From NCBI GenBank assembly GCA_964619885.1, contig CAZUGA010000053.1, positions 1 through 26,602 on the forward strand: a DNA stretch of 26,602 nt, read 5' to 3'. Below the pieces are notes generated by a model. That model was given only the letters and a program-made list of their open reading frames with translations, did not search any database and was not told the origin of the DNA. The translations under genes and the position numbers were made by a program. Below, one piece after another: positions 23,025-26,602 of the stretch; the first letter of the stretch is position 1, and each line of letters begins with the position of its first letter. Origin of the DNA: CAZUGA01 sp964619885 (GTDB taxonomy: Bacteria; Pseudomonadota; Gammaproteobacteria; Methylococcales; UBA1147).

Positions 23025-23939
23025 ATGGGAAAACTAGTAGACGTGAAGCGCGTTGAATGTAGTAAGCCATCCGATGGGTGGGGAGCAGCTTGGCCGGCAC
23101 CGGGTAAGCTAAATTTGATGCTCAGGATTGTGCGGCAGCGAACTGATGGATATCATGATTTGCAAACGGTGTTTCAATTTATAGATCTTTGTGACGAAAT
23201 ACGTTTTTACCCCAGGACGGATGGGTTAGTACGATTGAGAAGGTTGATCCGAGGTGTATCGGAAAGTGATGATTTAACGGTGCGTGCCGCGTGTTTACTA
23301 AAAACGGATAGTGGTTGTTCGTTAGGTGTTGATATCGAAGTTGACAAGCGGTTGCCTATGGGCGGTGGTTTGGGTGGGGGAAGTTCCGATGCGGCCACGA
23401 CCCTGTTTGTGCTAAACCAGCTTTGGGATTTGGGTTATTCCACGGAACAGCTTCGTGCGTTGGGGTTGCGATTGGGCGCCGATGTTCCAATTTTTCTTGC
23501 TGGTTTTAGTGCGTGGGCAGAAGGCGTGGGTGAGCAACTAGAGCCGCTTGAATTAGCGGAACCATGGTATGTCATTGCGGTGCCAGATTGCCATGTGTCT
23601 ACCGCGGAAGTCTTCGGCGCTAAAGATTTGACAAGGGATAATATCCCGGTCACAATGGAGAAATTTGCTTCAGGATGGGTCGGTAACGATTGCATGTCAA
23701 TTGTATTGGCTTTATACCCAGCTGTCGATAAGGTGTTCCGTCAGTTTTCTGTAATGGCCGAGGCCCGTTTAACTGGTACAGGGGGCTGTCTGTTTGCGCA
23801 GTGTAGCGACAAACGTGCGGCGGAGAAGATCGCGGATGGTTTGTCGGGTTGTTGTGAGGCATTTGTTGCGAGAGGGCTGAATGGTTCGCCATTGCACCGA
23901 TTGTGTGCCCGGTATTTCGCAGCCGAATCTTTGATATAG
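23025..23939 (+). CDS. ispE: 4-(cytidine 5'-diphospho)-2-C-methyl-D-erythritol kinase
   Basis: 304 residues from the ATG at 23025, slightly long for the family; a GTG at 23043 is a possible alternative. It phosphorylates CDP-methylerythritol in the MEP route to isoprenoids. The substrate lysine is in WPAPGKLNLMLRIV (K28), the GHMP ATP-binding loop is PMGGGLGGGSSDAATT (111-126), and the catalytic Asp is in GADVP (D153). The C-terminal GHMP block LTGTGGCLFAQCSD is intact. It is followed by tRNA-Gln and prs, an order shared with pseudomonads. Confidence 0.96.
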   Translation: MGKLVDVKRVECSKPSDGWGAAWPAPGKLNLMLRIVRQRTDGYHDLQTVFQFIDLCDEIRFYPRTDGLVRLRRLIRGVSESDDLTVRAACLLKTDSGCSLGVDIEVDKRLPMGGGLGGGSSDAATTLFVLNQLWDLGYSTEQLRALGLRLGADVPIFLAGFSAWAEGVGEQLEPLELAEPWYVIAVPDCHVSTAEVFGAKDLTRDNIPVTMEKFASGWVGNDCMSIVLALYPAVDKVFRQFSVMAEARLTGTGGCLFAQCSDKRAAEKIADGLSGCCEAFVARGLNGSPLHRLCARYFAAESLI

Positions 23940-23971
23940 GGGTTGGCTAAAGGTTCGTTTCGGTTTTTATT

Positions 23972-24046
23972 TGGGGCGTCGCCAAGTGGTAAGGCACAGG
24001 GTTTTGATCCCTGCATACCCAGGTTCGAATCCTGGCGCCCCAGCCA
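23972..24046 (+). tRNA. tRNA-Gln (anticodon TTG)
   Basis: The acceptor arm TGGGGCG (23972-23978) pairs with CGCCCCA (24036-24042), followed by discriminator G and encoded CCA. The D-arm begins at GCCAAGTGGTAAGGC. The anticodon stem CAGGG/CCCTG holds loop TTTTGAT with anticodon TTG at 24004-24006, and the T-arm contains GGTTCGAATCC. It lies between ispE and prs and is probably processed from their transcript. Confidence 0.97.
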
Positions 24047-24089
24047 TTTACCCTTGGTCGTTGTAGTGGCATGCTAGAGGAGTGTTTCC

Positions 24090-25046
24090 ATGGCTGATGC
24101 ATCGTCGATGATGGTGTTCTCCGGTAACGCCAATTTGCCCTTGGCAAATGGAATCGTCAAAAAGCTTAATATGCGCTTGGGGGTCGCGACAGTGGGTCGC
24201 TTTAGCGATGGTGAAATCGCCGTGGAGATTGAAGAAAACGTTCGCGGAGCGGAGGTTTTTGTCGTTCAGCCGACGTGTGCGCCTACGAACGAAAATTTGA
24301 TGGAGCTGTTGGTTATGGTCGATGCGTTGCGTCGCTCGTCGGTCGCCAGTATAACCGCAGTAATGCCGTATTTCGGATATGCTCGGCAAGACCGGCGGCC
24401 GCGGTCTGCGAGAGTCCCGATTACCGCCAAGTTAGCAGCAAAAATGATTGGATGTGCTGGTGTAGATCATGTGTTGACAATCGATCTGCACGCCGATCAA
24501 ATACAGGGCTATTTTGATGTGCCGGTCGATAATGTTTACGCATCGCCATTGCTATTGGGAGATGTCTGGCGGCAAAAATATGAGAATTTGCTTGTCGTTT
24601 CTCCGGATGTTGGTGGTGTTGTGCGAGCCAGGGCGCTGGCAAAACGGTTGGGCGACATGGATCTTGCGATAATCGATAAGCGCAGGCCTCGCGCAAATGA
24701 GGCGCGGGTTATGAATATTATTGGTGATGTCGATGGGCGTTCGTGTGTGCTTGTTGATGACCTCGTTGATACTGCTGGAACCTTGTGTCAGGCCGCGAAG
24801 GCTTTAAAAGCGAATGGCGCTGAGAAAGTTGTTGCCTATTGTACGCACCCGGTTTTGTCCGGTCGCGCAATAAGTAATATTGAAGATTCAATATTGGATG
24901 AGTTGGTGGTTACGGATACCATTCCGTTGCGATCTGATGCGAGGCAATGTGAAAAAATTCGACAACTCAGCGTAGCGGATATGTTGGCCGAAACGATTCG
25001 GCGCATTTCATTTAGGGAATCCGTGAGTTCTTTATATGTCGATTGA
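24090..25046 (+). CDS. prs: Ribose-phosphate pyrophosphokinase (PRPP synthetase)
   Basis: 318 residues. It makes PRPP from ribose 5-phosphate and ATP for nucleotide, histidine and tryptophan synthesis. The ATP loop YFGYARQDRRPRSARVPITA is intact, the metal-binding LTIDLHADQIQGYFD and the PRPP-binding loop CVLVDDLVDTAGTLCQAA are canonical, and the C-terminal part (SISFRESVSSLY-like end) completes the homohexamer fold. A strong ribosome binding site (GAGGAG) lies ahead of the ATG. It is 43 bases after tRNA-Gln and 48 before rplY. Its product feeds PyrR and pyrimidine enzymes encoded to the left. Confidence 0.98.
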   Translation: MADASSMMVFSGNANLPLANGIVKKLNMRLGVATVGRFSDGEIAVEIEENVRGAEVFVVQPTCAPTNENLMELLVMVDALRRSSVASITAVMPYFGYARQDRRPRSARVPITAKLAAKMIGCAGVDHVLTIDLHADQIQGYFDVPVDNVYASPLLLGDVWRQKYENLLVVSPDVGGVVRARALAKRLGDMDLAIIDKRRPRANEARVMNIIGDVDGRSCVLVDDLVDTAGTLCQAAKALKANGAEKVVAYCTHPVLSGRAISNIEDSILDELVVTDTIPLRSDARQCEKIRQLSVADMLAETIRRISFRESVSSLYVD

Positions 25047-25094
25047 GTGCCCTGTGCGGTGCTCGCTGGTTGAAAATGTTTTTGGAGAATAGTA

Positions 25095-25736
25095 ATGGCT
25101 AGTAGTTTTGAATTTGATGCTGAGCTGCGAGCGCAGTCTGGAACTGGGTCCGCGCGTGCATTGCGGCGTAATAAACGTATTCCGGGTGTGCTATATGGCG
25201 CTGGGGGGGATCCAGTCAATCTTTCCTTGGATCATAATGATGTCAAGAAAAAATTAGAAAATGAAGCTATTTATTCGCACGTTTTGAAATTAAATGTCGG
25301 TGGCAAGGAGGAAAGTGCAATATTGAAGGATTTGCAGCGGCATCCCAGTAGATCAATCATATTGCACATGGATTTTCTGCGAGTTAGTAAATCTGACAAG
25401 ATAAAGGTTCATGTTCCAGTTCATTTTATAAACGAAGATACATGTTTGGGTGTTAAAAGTGGGGGAGTTGTTACCCATGTGCTTGTTGATGTAGAAGTAA
25501 GTTGCTTGCCGGGCGACTTGCCTGAATATATTGAGGTGGATCTGGCAACTGTGGGTATTGGTGAATCGGTCCATTTATCGGATTTGTCCGCTATTAAGAA
25601 TGTTGAAATCGTTGCATTGACCCATGGCGAAGAGCACGATTTATTGGTCGCGTCCGTGCAAACCGGTAAATCCGAAGAAATTGATGATAGTGGTGAGGAT
25701 GACGACGAATCCTCGGATGAGACAGCGGAAGAGTAA
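25095..25736 (+). CDS. rplY: Large ribosomal subunit protein bL25 (Ctc form)
   Basis: 213 residues, the long two-domain form rather than the ~95-residue E. coli form. Residues 1-95 are the 5S rRNA-binding domain (AELRAQSGTGSARALRRNKR, then IPGVLYGAGGDP), and residues about 100-190 form the C-terminal beta domain (VHVPVHFINEDTCLGVKSGG, LPEYIEVDLATVGIGESVHL). The tail after residue 190 is strongly acidic and probably disordered (EEIDDSGEDDDESSDETAEE). It follows prs, as in many bacteria, with GGAG ahead of the ATG. Confidence 0.96.
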   Translation: MASSFEFDAELRAQSGTGSARALRRNKRIPGVLYGAGGDPVNLSLDHNDVKKKLENEAIYSHVLKLNVGGKEESAILKDLQRHPSRSIILHMDFLRVSKSDKIKVHVPVHFINEDTCLGVKSGGVVTHVLVDVEVSCLPGDLPEYIEVDLATVGIGESVHLSDLSAIKNVEIVALTHGEEHDLLVASVQTGKSEEIDDSGEDDDESSDETAEE

Positions 25737-25778
25737 TTGCAGAGTCGGTAATTGGTTGGGTGACTTGTTGGTCTTCGC

Positions 25779-26366
25779 TTGAGCGAGGTTTCGCTGGTTG
25801 TAGGGTTGGGAAATCCGACATCGCAATACGAAAAAACCCGGCACAATGCCGGGTTTTGGTTTCTGGACTTGTTGGCGAAACAGCAATCAAAACCCTTCGA
25901 ATCAGTATCGCGCTTTCAAGCGGAGATGTTTTCTGCGGATTGGTCGGGTATAAAGGTTTTGTTTTTGAAGCCCATGACCTATATGAATAATAGCGGTCAT
26001 TCGGTCGGCGCCGTTGCTAGATATTATAGGGTCCCTCCTGAAAAGGTCTTGGTTGTTCATGATGATTTGGATTTTGACGCAGGTACCATTCGATTAAAAA
26101 GGGGTGGTGGGCATGGTGGCCATAATGGCGTACGGGATGTGATCGATTGTCTGGGTTCGAAGGCCTTCGTGCGTCTGCGGATTGGCGTGGGTCGTCCAAT
26201 GGATCGGCAGAGTGTTTTAAGCTATGTATTGACGCGCCCTTCTCTAGCGGAAAAGGAAGCAATTACCTCGGTGCTGCAATCGGCCGCAGATCAGTGCGGG
26301 CAAATAATATCCGGTGAATTGGGTGAGGTGATGAACCAACTTCATGGGTTAGGTGCAAAAAATTAA
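25779..26366 (+). CDS. pth: Peptidyl-tRNA hydrolase
   Basis: 195 residues from a TTG at 25779; an in-frame TGA at 25761 and absence of ATG or GTG leave TTG as the only start that keeps the conserved LVVGLGNP strand. It frees tRNA from peptidyl-tRNA dropped off by ribosomes. The catalytic histidine is H22 (KTRHNAGFWFLD); the YMNNSGHSVGAV and VVHDDLDFDAGTIRLKRGGG blocks with substrate residues are intact. No clear ribosome binding site precedes the TTG, and a strong hairpin covers codons about 19-27, both suggesting low output. The usual neighbour ychF is absent; a tRNA cluster follows instead. Confidence 0.95.
   Translation: MSEVSLVVGLGNPTSQYEKTRHNAGFWFLDLLAKQQSKPFESVSRFQAEMFSADWSGIKVLFLKPMTYMNNSGHSVGAVARYYRVPPEKVLVVHDDLDFDAGTIRLKRGGGHGGHNGVRDVIDCLGSKAFVRLRIGVGRPMDRQSVLSYVLTRPSLAEKEAITSVLQSAADQCGQIISGELGEVMNQLHGLGAKN
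25831..25863. terminator. Terminator-like perfect hairpin inside the pth coding sequence
   Basis: AAAACCCGGC (25833-25842) pairs perfectly with GCCGGGTTTT (25848-25857) around a 5-base loop. On the plus strand TTTTGGTTT follows; on the minus strand the following run is TTTTTT. The GC core with A-tract on one side and T-tract on the other is the typical layout of a two-way intrinsic terminator. It spans the codons of the conserved TRHNAGF motif. Confidence 0.5.
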
Positions 26367-26373
26367 ATCATTG

Positions 26374-26402
26374 TTGACAGGGCTTTAATAATAACCGAAA
26401 AT
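26374..26402 (+). promoter_or_regulatory. Candidate sigma-70 promoter of the tRNA-Tyr cluster
   Basis: A perfect -35 box TTGACA (26374-26379) is followed after 17 bases by GAAAAT (26397-26402). The start point would fall about 10 bases before the tRNA. The -35 is strong and the -10 is moderate. Confidence 0.55.
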
Positions 26403-26418
26403 GTCCTGCTATCGTGTG

Positions 26419-26503
26419 GGAGGGGTTCCCGAGTGGCCAAAGGGATCAGACTGTAAATCTGACGGCTCAGCCTTCGGAGGTTCGAATCCTCCCCCCTCCA
26501 CCA
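26419..26503 (+). tRNA. tRNA-Tyr (anticodon GTA)
   Basis: 85 bases including encoded CCA, with the long variable arm of class II tRNAs. GGAGGGG (26419-26425) pairs with CCCCTCC (26493-26499); the anticodon loop CTGTAAA carries GTA at 26453-26455, and the T-arm has GGTTCGAATCC. Confidence 0.97.
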
Positions 26504-26547
26504 AAAGTATATAGTGGGAAGCAAGTTAGCTACAAGAAATTGTAACT

Positions 26548-26602
<55 letters not shown>

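Overview
The window looks like chromosome from a gammaproteobacterium with moderate GC (roughly mid-40s percent by eye). Nearly every gene belongs to a core housekeeping family. The gene order strongly resembles that known from pseudomonads, with blocks corresponding to gshB-tonB3-algH-yqgF-pyrR-pyrB-pyrC', to yggX-mutY-asmA and to prmC-prfA-hemA / TPR lipoprotein-lolB-ispE-tRNA-Gln-prs-rplY-pth. The blocks are joined differently from Pseudomonas, and the base composition is much lower, so this is probably a relative outside that genus. No phage, insertion sequence or CRISPR array was seen.

Layout. 1-221: 5' part of a leftward gene for a secreted or membrane-anchored protein. 222-1056: no confident gene, with possible decayed coding sequence at about 503-971. 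1057-4659: divergent pair, a cNMP-like/HDOD signalling protein (leftward) and a large PilZ-like protein (rightward), with a 405-base control region between. 4802-6361: leftward lemA plus a membrane GIDE-domain protein carrying an EF-hand. 6538-7083: gamma-class carbonic anhydrase. 7189-13048: rightward run gshB, tonB-like, algH, ruvX, pyrR, pyrB and an inactivated dihydroorotase pyrC'. 13107-16633: leftward asmA-mutY-yggX. 16767-20421: leftward hemA-prfA-prmC plus a JAMM metalloprotease gene. 20599-26366: rightward TPR lipoprotein, lolB, ispE, tRNA-Gln, prs, rplY and pth. 26419-26602: tRNA-Tyr and the start of tRNA-Gly, as in the tyr-gly-thr-tuf cluster common in this class.

How the genes fit together. 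PyrB and PyrC' probably form one holoenzyme in which PyrC' is structural. PrmC methylates the GGQ glutamine of the release factor encoded beside it. HemA makes the tetrapyrrole precursor from glutamyl-tRNA. MutY and YggX both limit oxidative damage. LolB and the TPR lipoprotein serve the outer membrane. Prs supplies PRPP to the PyrR/pyrimidine branch, and Pth recycles peptidyl-tRNA.

The main unexplained signals are strong hairpins inside coding sequence: two back to back in pyrC' and one perfect terminator-like one in pth. Others are the loss of metal ligands in PyrC', the EF-hand in the GIDE protein, a JAMM protease gene where pseudomonads carry moeB, competing hairpins in the hemA/TPR intergenic region, and homopolymer tracts in lolB and asmA. 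I do not see a clear new multi-gene system; this is mostly a core-genome region.
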